From contig CANBFE010000010.1 in assembly GCA_947367855.1 (NCBI GenBank), forward strand, positions 51,017-115,016: 64,000 bases of DNA, in the 5' to 3' direction. A program made the translations under genes and the position numbers. This document shows, one piece after another, positions 33,708 to 42,148 of the stretch (the stretch's first letter is position 1; each line of letters begins with the position of its first letter). The notes below the pieces were generated by a model that was not told the DNA's origin, did no database searches, and saw only the letters and a list, made by a program, of their open reading frames with translations. This DNA is from an uncultured Lachnospiraceae bacterium. GTDB taxonomy: Bacteria; Bacillota; Clostridia; Lachnospirales; Lachnospiraceae.

Positions 33708-35900
33708 TCAGGAAACCGCATCAGAAATCCCGCCATCCCCGGACAGCCTCTCCCTGAGCATGGTGTTGCGTTCCGTAACGGTCACATTGCCTATCGCATA
33801 GGAAAGGGCCTTCTTTGTCCCCACCATCACAAGAATTTTTCTGGCCCTGGTAATGCCGGTATAGATCAGATTTCTCTGAAGCATGACAAAGTGGTTCATC
33901 AGTACCGGCATTACCACAATGGGATATTCTGATCCCTGGGCCTTATGTATGGTGGTTGCATAGGCGTGGACAAGCTCGTCAAGTTCGGTAATGTCATACT
34001 GTATCTTACGGTTTTCAAAATTTACTGCCAGTACACGGCCCGAAATGTCCACATTCTCCACGGTTCCAATATCCCCGTTGAAGATCTCCTTGTCGTAATT
34101 GTTCTTGATCTGCATGACCTTGTCTCCTGCCCGGTACACAAATCCGCCCCGGCGCAGTCCCTCCCCGACAGGGTTCACCGCCTCCTGCAGAACCAGATTC
34201 AGACTGGCTGCCCCAGTCACTCCCCGCTGCATGGGAGTCAGTACCTGTATTGCGGAGGAAGGCACTCCGTAATAGCGGGGCAGTTTATTCTTTACCAAAT
34301 TAACGATCTCGGCCGCTGCCTCTTCCGGCTCCTCCCTCTGCAGAAAGAAAAAATCCGTGTTTTTTCCGTTAGACAGATCCGGCATCTCTCCCGCATTGAT
34401 CCTGTGGGCATTGGTGATAATCCTGCTCTCCATGGCCTGCCTGAAAATTCTGTTCAGCCGTATTACCGGAAAGCATTCGGATGCGATAATGTCCCTGAGA
34501 ACATTTCCCGCGCCCACGGAAGGAAGCTGGTCCGTATCCCCCACAAGAATCAGACGCATGTGGAGGGGAACCGCCTTCAGAAGGGAATTCATCATCACAA
34601 TGTCTATCATGGAGCATTCGTCCACAATCAGCACATCCCCCTCCAGGGGATTTTCTTCGTTTCTGCCATATCCCTCCGGCGGTTTGCATTCCAACAGTCT
34701 GTGAAGGGTTTTCGCCTCAAGCCCTGTGGCCTCCGACATCCTTTTGGCCGCCCTTCCCGTTGGCGCAGCCAGCAGGATTTTCAGTCCGTAAGCCCGGTAT
34801 GCAGCAATGATTCCCTGGGTGGTGGTGGTTTTGCCCGTGCCGGGGCCTCCCGTGAGAACCATCACTTTCGCCATGGCGCAGCGCCGGATGGCATCCGCCT
34901 GAATCTGGTCATATTTTCTGTGAAGGGACTGCTCTATTCTTCCAACATCCACGGAGAGACTGTCGTTTCCGGTCTCCTGTCTGGCCCTGGCCAGCTGCGT
35001 CCACAGACGGTCCGCTGCCGGAGCCCCGGCAAGACGCTTCAGCTTTCCCGCCGCGCCAAGCTCCGCATAATAAAAAGGCGGAAGATAGACTCCGTCCTCC
35101 TGACGGATCAGATCCTTATCCTTCAGCATCTGATCCATGGTCATTGCTATGCAGCCTTCTTCTGCTTCCAGCAGAGCGGCCGCCTTTTCCATCAGCTGCT
35201 CCTTCTGCGCATACACATGTCCCTGGTCAGCCAGTTCACTGAGGGTGTACATGATCCCGCTGCGCAGGCGCACATAGGTTTCCCGGCCAAAACCCATTTT
35301 ATCCGCAATGCCGTCTGCCGTCTTAAATCCGATTCCCCAGATATCATCCGCCAGGCGGAAGGGATTCTCCTGCATCACCTCTATGCTCCGGTTCCCGTAC
35401 TGTTTGTATATTTTGGCTGCAAAAGCTGTGCTGACTCCGTGGTCCTGCAGAAAAAGCATGATATTTTTCACCTCTTTCTGCCTGGCCCAGCTTTCCTCGA
35501 TCATCCGGATCCGCTTTCCTCCGATGCCCGGTATCTCCTGCAGCAGTTCAATCTTCTCCTCTATCACGTCAAAGGTATCCGCGCCGAATTTCTGTACGAT
35601 CTTTTTGGCATACTTGGGCCCCACACCCCTGATAAGCCCGCTTCCCAGATATTTTTCCATGCCATAGACTGTGGCCGGAAGGGTTTCCTCCCATTTTCCG
35701 GCCAGAAACTGCCGGCCATATTTTCCGTCCACCTTCCAGTCCCCGTCAATCAGAAGCACGGAACCCACATTGGCATCCAGAAGATTTCCTACCACAGTGA
35801 CCAGATCATCGTATCCCTTTACATGCACCTTTAAAACGGAATAACCGTTTTCCGGATTCTGGTATGTAATTCTCTCCACAACACAGCGAATCCTGATCAT
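33708..35900 (-). CDS. recD2: RecD2 ATP-dependent DNA helicase
   Basis: Superfamily 1B 5'-3' helicase of the RecD2/YrrC type that works without RecBC. The 730 residues have an N-terminal OB-like and helix-hairpin-helix region (EIPGIGGKRIRMIEE near 125). Walker A is VLTGGPGTGKTTTTQG near 355 and Walker B is VLIVDECSMID. The C-terminal SF1 motif is AYATTIHKAQGSEYP, followed by YTGITRARK. The long N-terminal region is typical of RecD2 and absent in RecD. It converges on the BFD-like gene with 13 bases between. Confidence 0.96.
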   Translation of the reverse strand: MIRIRCVVERITYQNPENGYSVLKVHVKGYDDLVTVVGNLLDANVGSVLLIDGDWKVDGKYGRQFLAGKWEETLPATVYGMEKYLGSGLIRGVGPKYAKKIVQKFGADTFDVIEEKIELLQEIPGIGGKRIRMIEESWARQKEVKNIMLFLQDHGVSTAFAAKIYKQYGNRSIEVMQENPFRLADDIWGIGFKTADGIADKMGFGRETYVRLRSGIMYTLSELADQGHVYAQKEQLMEKAAALLEAEEGCIAMTMDQMLKDKDLIRQEDGVYLPPFYYAELGAAGKLKRLAGAPAADRLWTQLARARQETGNDSLSVDVGRIEQSLHRKYDQIQADAIRRCAMAKVMVLTGGPGTGKTTTTQGIIAAYRAYGLKILLAAPTGRAAKRMSEATGLEAKTLHRLLECKPPEGYGRNEENPLEGDVLIVDECSMIDIVMMNSLLKAVPLHMRLILVGDTDQLPSVGAGNVLRDIIASECFPVIRLNRIFRQAMESRIITNAHRINAGEMPDLSNGKNTDFFFLQREEPEEAAAEIVNLVKNKLPRYYGVPSSAIQVLTPMQRGVTGAASLNLVLQEAVNPVGEGLRRGGFVYRAGDKVMQIKNNYDKEIFNGDIGTVENVDISGRVLAVNFENRKIQYDITELDELVHAYATTIHKAQGSEYPIVVMPVLMNHFVMLQRNLIYTGITRARKILVMVGTKKALSYAIGNVTVTERNTMLRERLSGDGGISDAVS

Positions 35901-35975
35901 TTGTCACCCTGCACATCCTTTCTTCTGTATCCATTGTACTCCCAATCGGTTACTATGGCAACAAAATATGGCAAC

Positions 35976-36020
35976 TAAAATCAGCCGTTTTCCCTATCTG
36001 TAAAAACAGGAAAAACGGCT
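35976..36020 (-). terminator. Terminator of the oxidoreductase/isomerase pair
   Basis: On the minus strand AGCCGTTTT (36020 side) pairs with AAAACGGCT, with partial pairing inside (CC/GG), and GATTTTAG follows. The stem is long but the T-run is only four, so efficiency is uncertain. Confidence 0.55.
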
Positions 36021-36033
36021 GTCCGACCTTCCG

Positions 36034-37203
36034 TCAGCACTCGGGAATGGTAATCTCAATCTCCCTGCCTGCCTGAGCGGATTTGAATATGCCGTCAATG
36101 ATCGCCTGATTATAAATAATCTGGGAACTGGGCACAGGCGCCTCCGTGTGGTTCTTGATGGCGTCTATAAAGGAACGGATCTTTCTGTCGAAAAGCTCTC
36201 CGAAATTATTGTTGTTTTCGCCGATGATGGGAATCTTTGTCTCTGTCTGCTGTCCGCATACCTCCTGGTAGAGAACCATCTCTCCGCCCACACTGCCGTT
36301 CCAGCATTCCGTGGAAGGAATCCGCAGGCCGCCCTCTGTTCCCAGGATAATGGTATCTCCCGGCGTGTCCATATTCATGGCCCATGCAATCCGGAAATCC
36401 AGAATGATATCTCCTTCCAGACGTATAAATGCAGCTGCAAAATCGTCTACCTCAAACTTTGCGGCATACTCCGGATGGGTGGGATAATAGTCCGGCCTGG
36501 TACCGAAAAATGCGGATTTGTAGCCGGATACGGTAAGAGGCCTGGGATAGCCTATGGCATTCAGCACCATATCCAGGGAATAGCAGCCGATATCTCCCAG
36601 AGCGCCGATTCCCGCAGTCTTATCCTCGATAAAAGTCGTCCCGTAGGGTGTGGGAATGCCCCTTCTCCTGCCGCCGCCAGTCTGGATATAATACACCTTC
36701 CCCAGCCTGCCGCTCTCCACGATCTTTTTGATCATCTTCATGTTCTCGTCAAGCCTGGGCTGGAATCCGATGGAGAGAATCTTTCCGCTCTCCTTCTCGG
36801 CCCTGCGGATCTCAACCGCCTCCTCCAGGGTGACGCACATGGGCTTCTCCAGAAGTACGTTCACCCCCTTTTTCAGGGCATAAATAGCGCACTCCGCATG
36901 GGTTCTGTTGTATGTGCAGATACTGACTGCGTCCAGCTGCAGGGATTCGTCATCCAACATTTCCGCATGGGACCTGTAGCACTTAATATTTTTCATGCCG
37001 AATTTTTCGAAGAAGGCTTCCGCCTTGCCCTCCACCAGGTCTGCCCCGGCCACGATCTCCACATCCGGCTGGTGTCTGTAGCTCTCCAGATGGGCTTCCG
37101 CTATCCAGCCCGTACCGATAATGCCCACCCTTATCTTTTGGGAGGCGTCAACAACCGCCTCCTCCGTATTCTCTTTAAAACGATCCAAAATATTCTCTGC
37201 CAT
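36034..37203 (-). CDS. Gfo/Idh/MocA family oxidoreductase
   Basis: NAD(P)-dependent sugar or polyol oxidoreductase of 389 residues. The Rossmann motif GIIGTGWIAEAH lies near residues 28-39 after a leader of about 25 residues. The family motif LLEKPMCVTLEEAVEI is near 116-131 with the conserved Lys of EKP. The C-terminal GFO_IDH_MocA domain contains DIGCYSLDMVLNAIGYP. The stop is followed by a hairpin. It lies 47 bases downstream of a sugar isomerase-type gene, and the pair is opposite an AraC regulator, suggesting a small catabolic operon for a sugar or inositol-like compound. The substrate is unknown. Confidence 0.9.
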   Translation of the reverse strand: MAENILDRFKENTEEAVVDASQKIRVGIIGTGWIAEAHLESYRHQPDVEIVAGADLVEGKAEAFFEKFGMKNIKCYRSHAEMLDDESLQLDAVSICTYNRTHAECAIYALKKGVNVLLEKPMCVTLEEAVEIRRAEKESGKILSIGFQPRLDENMKMIKKIVESGRLGKVYYIQTGGGRRRGIPTPYGTTFIEDKTAGIGALGDIGCYSLDMVLNAIGYPRPLTVSGYKSAFFGTRPDYYPTHPEYAAKFEVDDFAAAFIRLEGDIILDFRIAWAMNMDTPGDTIILGTEGGLRIPSTECWNGSVGGEMVLYQEVCGQQTETKIPIIGENNNNFGELFDRKIRSFIDAIKNHTEAPVPSSQIIYNQAIIDGIFKSAQAGREIEITIPEC

Positions 37204-37250
37204 AGTTAATCCTTTCTGTCATGATAGACTCCACTGCGATCCGGTTCAGT

Positions 37251-38072
37251 TCAATAAGCCTCCAACACGCCTGCCAGGTATTCCATACTGGCCTTTGCGC
37301 ACGCCATTCTGTCCAGTCCCATACTGGGCTCGTCCTGCTCCACAATCAGCCACTGGGCGCCGCTCTCGATGGCAGCCTTCACGATGGCCGGAATGTCCTG
37401 AAGTCCCTTTCCCAGGGGGCGGAATTCAAAAGTATCGCTTTTCTCTTCCGTATCCTCCATTCCGATCAGACCGTACATCCTTCCGGCCTTCCTGCCGGCG
37501 AAATCCTTCAGATGCACCGTGGGAATTCTGCCCGCATATCTTCTCACATATGCACAGGGATCTTCTCCCGCCACGTTGACCCAGCAGGTGTCGATCTGTG
37601 TCTGCAGAAGCTCCGGCCCCACCTCCCGGTAGAGTACATCCAGGGCATATTCCCCGTCAATTTTTGCAAATTCGAAGTCATGGTTGTGGTACTGCAGCGC
37701 CATGCCGTTCCGGGCGCAGATCTCACCCAGGAGTCTTGCATACTTCAGCACATCATCAAACTTTTCCGCCCCGGGTCTGTACTCCTCGGTGAGATAGGGA
37801 ATGACAATGTAACGGCATCCCGCCCTCCGATAACGCTCCACAGTCCCCTCCGGATCCGCTGTCAGCTCCTGAAAGGGCACATGGGCGGACAGGGGCACCA
37901 GGCCGATTTCCTCACACAGCGCTTTTACCTTCTCCGGTTCGTTGTCGTAAAGCCCTGCAAACTCTACGGCGCCGTAGCCCATTTCCTTTACCTTCCTCAG
38001 CGTACCCTCAAAATCCTTCTGAAGCTCATCCCTGACTGAATACAGCTGCAGTCCTGTCTTTTCTTTCCACAT
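37251..38072 (-). CDS. Sugar phosphate isomerase/epimerase (xylose-isomerase-like TIM barrel)
   Basis: TIM-barrel protein of 273 residues of the AP endonuclease 2 / IolE-type family. The N-terminus TGLQLYSVRDELQKDFEGTL and the metal-ligand positions YHNHDFEF (His and Glu) and DTCWVNVAG are typical. The C-terminal region keeps LIVEQDEPS with the conserved Glu. Members isomerise or dehydrate keto-sugars and inositol derivatives. It is the first gene of the pair with the Gfo/Idh oxidoreductase and is transcribed away from the AraC gene at 38198. An exact reaction cannot be read off. Confidence 0.88.
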   Translation of the reverse strand: MWKEKTGLQLYSVRDELQKDFEGTLRKVKEMGYGAVEFAGLYDNEPEKVKALCEEIGLVPLSAHVPFQELTADPEGTVERYRRAGCRYIVIPYLTEEYRPGAEKFDDVLKYARLLGEICARNGMALQYHNHDFEFAKIDGEYALDVLYREVGPELLQTQIDTCWVNVAGEDPCAYVRRYAGRIPTVHLKDFAGRKAGRMYGLIGMEDTEEKSDTFEFRPLGKGLQDIPAIVKAAIESGAQWLIVEQDEPSMGLDRMACAKASMEYLAGVLEAY

Positions 38073-38197
38073 TATGCTTACCGCCTTTCTTGTATGTATT
38101 TTCAGCTTTATATTTACATTTTATCTGATTTCCTATATAATTCCAGTCATAAGGCGACAACTTTTGGCCATATATTGTGGTATTGGAGAAGTGTATT

Positions 38198-38986
38198 ATG
38201 ATATATGAAATTGAGAACAGAAATAATGCCATATCCTCGGCTTTCCCCTTTACGGCACTGAGTCCCATCCCCCATCTGCACACCCATGTGGAGCTGGTAT
38301 ATCTGGCTTCCGGCTCCAGCACGGCCACACTTGACTACAGGGATTTTGTTCTCCGGGAGGGCGACCTGTTTCTTGCGTTTCCCAACCAAATCCACTTTTA
38401 CCATGACCTTCTTCCCAGTCAGGGCAATGTAATCATCTTCGCCAATGATTTCTGCCGTGAACTAAAAGACCTGTTTCAGAATCAGGTCCCGGAATCTCCC
38501 GTCATCCAAAGCGGCATGCTGCCCGGAGATATTCACTGCCGTCTGAAGACCATTACGGAAAAAGCTTTTTCTGAGCTGCCCTATGACAGACTGGCGGCCA
38601 GGGGATACCTGGTTGCGCTTCTGTGCGAGCTGCTCCCTCTCATGAAGCTGATTCCCAATCCCCACAGTTATGACAGTATTCGGAGCATTATGAATTTTTG
38701 TTCGGAAAATTATACGGAACCTCTGAATCTGGACCTGTTGTCCCGGGAACTCCACCTGAATAAATATTACATTTCCAGGCTGTTTAAAGAACGCATGAAA
38801 ATCAGCTTCACTGATTTTATCAACGGAATGCGTGTGGAATATGCCTGCAGCCTCCTGGAACAGAATTCCAATATCACGGAAGCCGCGTTTGCCTCCGGCT
38901 TCTGCTCTGTCCGGACCTTTAACAGGGCCTTTCTGAAGGTGATGAAAACCACCCCCAGGGAGTATATCAGAAGCCGGAAAAAATAA
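38198..38986 (+). CDS. AraC-family transcriptional regulator
   Basis: Regulator of 262 residues with an N-terminal cupin-like sensing domain (HLHTHVELVYLASGS, then LREGDLFLAFPNQIH) and a C-terminal AraC DNA-binding domain (about 165-262). The latter has LSRELHLNKYYISRLFKE and the second helix-turn-helix ITEAAFASGFCSVRTFNRAF. The start at ATG 38198 follows GGAGAA by seven bases; an upstream in-frame TTG has no site. Position opposite the oxidoreductase/isomerase pair, with a 125-base shared upstream region, makes it the likely sugar-responsive activator of that operon. Confidence 0.92.
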   Translation: MIYEIENRNNAISSAFPFTALSPIPHLHTHVELVYLASGSSTATLDYRDFVLREGDLFLAFPNQIHFYHDLLPSQGNVIIFANDFCRELKDLFQNQVPESPVIQSGMLPGDIHCRLKTITEKAFSELPYDRLAARGYLVALLCELLPLMKLIPNPHSYDSIRSIMNFCSENYTEPLNLDLLSRELHLNKYYISRLFKERMKISFTDFINGMRVEYACSLLEQNSNITEAAFASGFCSVRTFNRAFLKVMKTTPREYIRSRKK

Positions 38987-38992
38987 AGAATT

Positions 38993-39856
38993 TTACCGCG
39001 CCAGTATCATGGACAGCATCCCCGGTCCTGTATGCGCCCCGATAATAGGGGAGAGCATGGTCCGCCGGACCACTGCCCCGGGAGCGGATTCCCTGACTTT
39101 TTCCGCCAGGCTTTCCGCCAGTTCCGGCGTGTCCGCGTCGCAGATATAAATGGTATTGCATATTTCCGGATTGTAATTCTCCTGGAAAAAGGTAAACAGG
39201 GCTGTCATTGCCGCTCTGTTCCCACGTTTCTTATCCACGGTCACCAGTTTTCCGTTCTCGTCAATCATGAGCATGGGCCTGATGTTCAGCGCGGAACCCA
39301 CAATTGCCGTAGCCGCGCCCACACGTCCTCCCCGTTTCAGGTACATGAGATCCTGCACCATGAAATAATGGCGCAGATGGGGCACAAAGGCCTTCATATC
39401 CTCATAGTTATCTTTCAGGGACATCCCCTTTTTCCGGTTCTCAACGGCCCTCTCCACCAAAATGCCGATGCCTCCTGTGGCAGCCAGACTATCCACAGGA
39501 AACAGCTCCGCGTCCGGATACTGTTCCTTCAGATTCTCCGCCGCAAGCAGGGAGCTTTCAAAGGTGGATGACAGTCCGCTGGACAGGCAGAAATACAGAA
39601 CGGATCTGCCCTCCTTCAGAAAGGAACTGAAATATTCCTGGTACATAAAGGGGGATATCTGGGAGGTTCTGGTCAAATCCCCGCCTCTCTGTCCGTCATA
39701 AAACTGCTTCAGCAGCGCCTCTTCCTCACACCCCCGGGACGTGCGCATCTCATTCCCAAGGGAATATTCCATGGGAACAAACGCAATCTCGTTTTCCAGG
39801 GCAGCTTCCCTGATGATATCTCCGGAAGCATCCATACAGATCACATAGTCTTTCAT
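38993..39856 (-). CDS. DegV-family fatty-acid-binding protein
   Basis: DegV protein of 287 residues. Family members bind a fatty acid and act as the FakB-type subunit that presents it to the kinase FakA. Conserved features are the N-terminal acidic-Ser region (CMDASGDI), the SGLSSTFESSLLAA block near 92, and the C-terminal GAHTGPGMLSMI. The gene begins 32 bases downstream of ilvN and converges on the AraC gene with only six bases between. FakA is not in the window. A specific fatty acid cannot be inferred. Confidence 0.92.
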   Translation of the reverse strand: MKDYVICMDASGDIIREAALENEIAFVPMEYSLGNEMRTSRGCEEEALLKQFYDGQRGGDLTRTSQISPFMYQEYFSSFLKEGRSVLYFCLSSGLSSTFESSLLAAENLKEQYPDAELFPVDSLAATGGIGILVERAVENRKKGMSLKDNYEDMKAFVPHLRHYFMVQDLMYLKRGGRVGAATAIVGSALNIRPMLMIDENGKLVTVDKKRGNRAAMTALFTFFQENYNPEICNTIYICDADTPELAESLAEKVRESAPGAVVRRTMLSPIIGAHTGPGMLSMILAR

Positions 39857-39887
39857 ATGAGTCCTCCAATATATTCCCCTGTGCCAT

Positions 39888-40385
39888 TTACTTTCCGTCG
39901 TCGTTTTCGCTGCACTTGGACAGGGCCAGGGTCCCCGTTCTTGCCACTTCCACGATGCTGATGGTCTGGAGCATTTTGATCATCAGCTTAATGCGTTCAG
40001 GCTCGTCGCAGATCTGAATCATCATGAAATGCTTGGACATGTCAACGATCTGGGCCTTCATGATCTCACACAGCTCCATAATTTCCCGCCGGTTGCTCTT
40101 GTTATACCTGATCTTGATAAGCATCAGTTCCCTGGTGATACACTGCTGTTCCGCAAATGTTTTCACCTTGATGACATCCACTTTCTTATTCAGCTGCTTT
40201 TCAATCTGTTCAATCGTCCGCTCATCCCCGCTGCTCACAATGGTCATGCAGGATACGGAGGAGTCGTCTGTCTCCCCCACCGCCAGGCTGTCAATGTTAA
40301 AGCAGCGCCTTGAGAACAGTCCGGCCACCTTGCCCAGGACACCGGAACGGTTTTCCACCAGTACGGAATAAATCCTTCTCTTCAT
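39888..40385 (-). CDS. ilvN: Acetolactate synthase small (regulatory) subunit
   Basis: Regulatory subunit of acetohydroxyacid synthase, conferring valine feedback control. It has 165 residues from ATG 40385, chosen because AAGGAG stands nine bases before it; the frame extends 69 bases upstream without such a site. The N-terminal ACT domain begins IYSVLVENRSGVLGKVAGLFSRRCF. The C-terminal domain (about 85-165) contains ELMLIKIRYN and ends with GTLALSKCSEND. It follows ilvB by 38 bases, and the two form the enzyme. Confidence 0.95.
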   Translation of the reverse strand: MKRRIYSVLVENRSGVLGKVAGLFSRRCFNIDSLAVGETDDSSVSCMTIVSSGDERTIEQIEKQLNKKVDVIKVKTFAEQQCITRELMLIKIRYNKSNRREIMELCEIMKAQIVDMSKHFMMIQICDEPERIKLMIKMLQTISIVEVARTGTLALSKCSENDDGK

Positions 40386-40423
40386 ATTCCACTCCTTATC
40401 TATTCCAGTTATTTGTATCTGAT

Positions 40424-42037
40424 TTATACAAGATCCATGGGATCGATAATGCATTCCAGAAGCATGGCAGTATCCTCCTTCAGGAAGGCATCGATGGTCT
40501 CGTCACATTTTTCCATATTCTCAAGCCGCAGGAAGGGGATTCCATAGGCTGCGGACAGCTTCTCCAGATCCGGACTTCCCGATAAATCTACTACAGAATA
40601 GTGGTCCTGATAAGTAAAATGCTGATACTGACGCACCATACCCAGATAATTGTTCTTCAGTACCACAATCTTTACTGGAATGTCATGCTGGCACATGGTG
40701 GCCAGCTCCATCATGGACATCTGGAAAGAACCGTCACCGCAGACTGCCGCCACCTGCCTGTGCGGCGCCGCAACCTTCACACCCATGGCAGCCGGAATGG
40801 AATAGCCCATTGTACCCATGCCGCCTGTGGTAAAGAATTTACCCCTCCTCACCTTCACATAGCCGCAGGACCAGATCTGGTTCTGCCCTACGTCCGCCAC
40901 ATAGACAGCGTCCTCCTGCATTTTCTCCGTAAGGCGCATGATAAAGGCTGCAGGATCCACATAGGCCGGATTGGGGCTGCGCTTGGTTGCCAGGGCTTTC
41001 CGGTAACCATTGAGTGTTTCCACCCATTCCTCACAGTGACAGGTGAATTCCTCTTTTTCCAGATCTTCAAATATATGTCTGGCATCTCCCACCAGAGGGA
41101 TGGTAGGGCCTGCATTCTTGCCGATCTCCGCAGGGTCCACATCAATATGTACCAGTATTTTGTTCCGGGTGATCATATCCGGCTGGTTCACCGCGCGGTC
41201 TGCCACCCTTGCACCAACCATAATCAGCAGGTCGGACTCGTTTATGGCCCGGTTCGCATAGGCCTTTCCGTTATTTCCCACCATCCTGAAATACAGCGGA
41301 TGATCCGTTGGCATGACGCCGATGCCCATCATGGTGGATACCACGGGAATGCCGTGGGTTTCCGCAAATCTGCGCAGTTCCTCTTCCGCCTCGCTCAGAA
41401 GCACGCCTCCTCCGGCGCAGATGATGGGACGCTTCGCCTTCTCCAGTTCCCTGACCACTTTCTTAATCTGTACCGCGTTGCCCTTCACCGTTGGCTTATA
41501 GGTGCGCAGGGAAACCGTCTCCGGATATTTGAATTTGCTGATGGTCGCATTCTGAATGTCTATGGGAACGTCAATCAGGACAGGGCCCCGCCTGCCGGTG
41601 TTGGCAATATGAAAGGCCTCCTTGAATATCCTGGGAATATCATTGACATTTTTCACCAGATAGCTGTATTTCACAAAGGACTCCACTGCCCCTGTAATAT
41701 CCGCCTCCTGAAATACATCGCTGCCCAGAAGCTCGCTGTTCACCTGTCCGGTGATGCAGATCAGCGGAATGCTGTCCGCAAAGGCCGTGGCAATTCCGGT
41801 GATTACATTGGTGGCGCCGGGACCGGAAGTCACCGCACATACTCCCGGTTTTCCGGTAATCCGGGACACACCGCTGGCTGCATGGGCTGCATTCTGTTCC
41901 GTCCGGATCAGTATGGTGCGAATATCCGAATCAAGGATACTGTTGTAAAAAGGGCAGATGGCTACACCGGGGTATCCGAATACGGTGGTCACCTCTTCTG
42001 CTTCCAGACATTTGATAATGGCGTCTGCACCTGTCAT
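40424..42037 (-). CDS. ilvB: Acetolactate synthase large subunit
   Basis: TPP- and FAD-dependent acetohydroxyacid synthase, forming acetolactate from pyruvate or acetohydroxybutyrate with 2-oxobutanoate (the IlvA product). It has 537 residues. The catalytic Glu lies in RTEQNAAHAASG (residue about 48). The TPP/Mg motif is GDGSFQMSMMELATMCQ, followed by NNYLGMVRQ. The gene starts behind AGGAGG at 42037. A GC-rich hairpin separates it from metH upstream; I saw no leader peptide or T-box. The protein is slightly shorter than enterobacterial versions but has all expected domains. Confidence 0.96.
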   Translation of the reverse strand: MTGADAIIKCLEAEEVTTVFGYPGVAICPFYNSILDSDIRTILIRTEQNAAHAASGVSRITGKPGVCAVTSGPGATNVITGIATAFADSIPLICITGQVNSELLGSDVFQEADITGAVESFVKYSYLVKNVNDIPRIFKEAFHIANTGRRGPVLIDVPIDIQNATISKFKYPETVSLRTYKPTVKGNAVQIKKVVRELEKAKRPIICAGGGVLLSEAEEELRRFAETHGIPVVSTMMGIGVMPTDHPLYFRMVGNNGKAYANRAINESDLLIMVGARVADRAVNQPDMITRNKILVHIDVDPAEIGKNAGPTIPLVGDARHIFEDLEKEEFTCHCEEWVETLNGYRKALATKRSPNPAYVDPAAFIMRLTEKMQEDAVYVADVGQNQIWSCGYVKVRRGKFFTTGGMGTMGYSIPAAMGVKVAAPHRQVAAVCGDGSFQMSMMELATMCQHDIPVKIVVLKNNYLGMVRQYQHFTYQDHYSVVDLSGSPDLEKLSAAYGIPFLRLENMEKCDETIDAFLKEDTAMLLECIIDPMDLV

Positions 42038-42102
42038 ATCTATGGTCCTCCTATTCTATTCCGCAATGGGCATGCTGTATTTTCTTCTCACATCTGCTGT
42101 GT

Positions 42103-42131
42103 CCTGCCGCACTCTCCGTCCCCGCGGCAGG
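42103..42131 (-). terminator. GC-rich hairpin between metH and ilvB
   Basis: CCTGCCGC and GCGGCAGG form a perfect 8-base stem around a 13-base loop just after the metH stop. No T-run follows on either strand, so it may be a processing or mRNA-protecting structure rather than a true terminator. Confidence 0.4.
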
Positions 42132-42148
42132 TATTTCCGCTTCCTCAT

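Noticed and set aside
42038..42148. Branched-chain leader peptide or T-box before ilvB
   Set aside because: The gap has a hairpin but no short frame rich in Leu, Ile or Val, and no T-box core.
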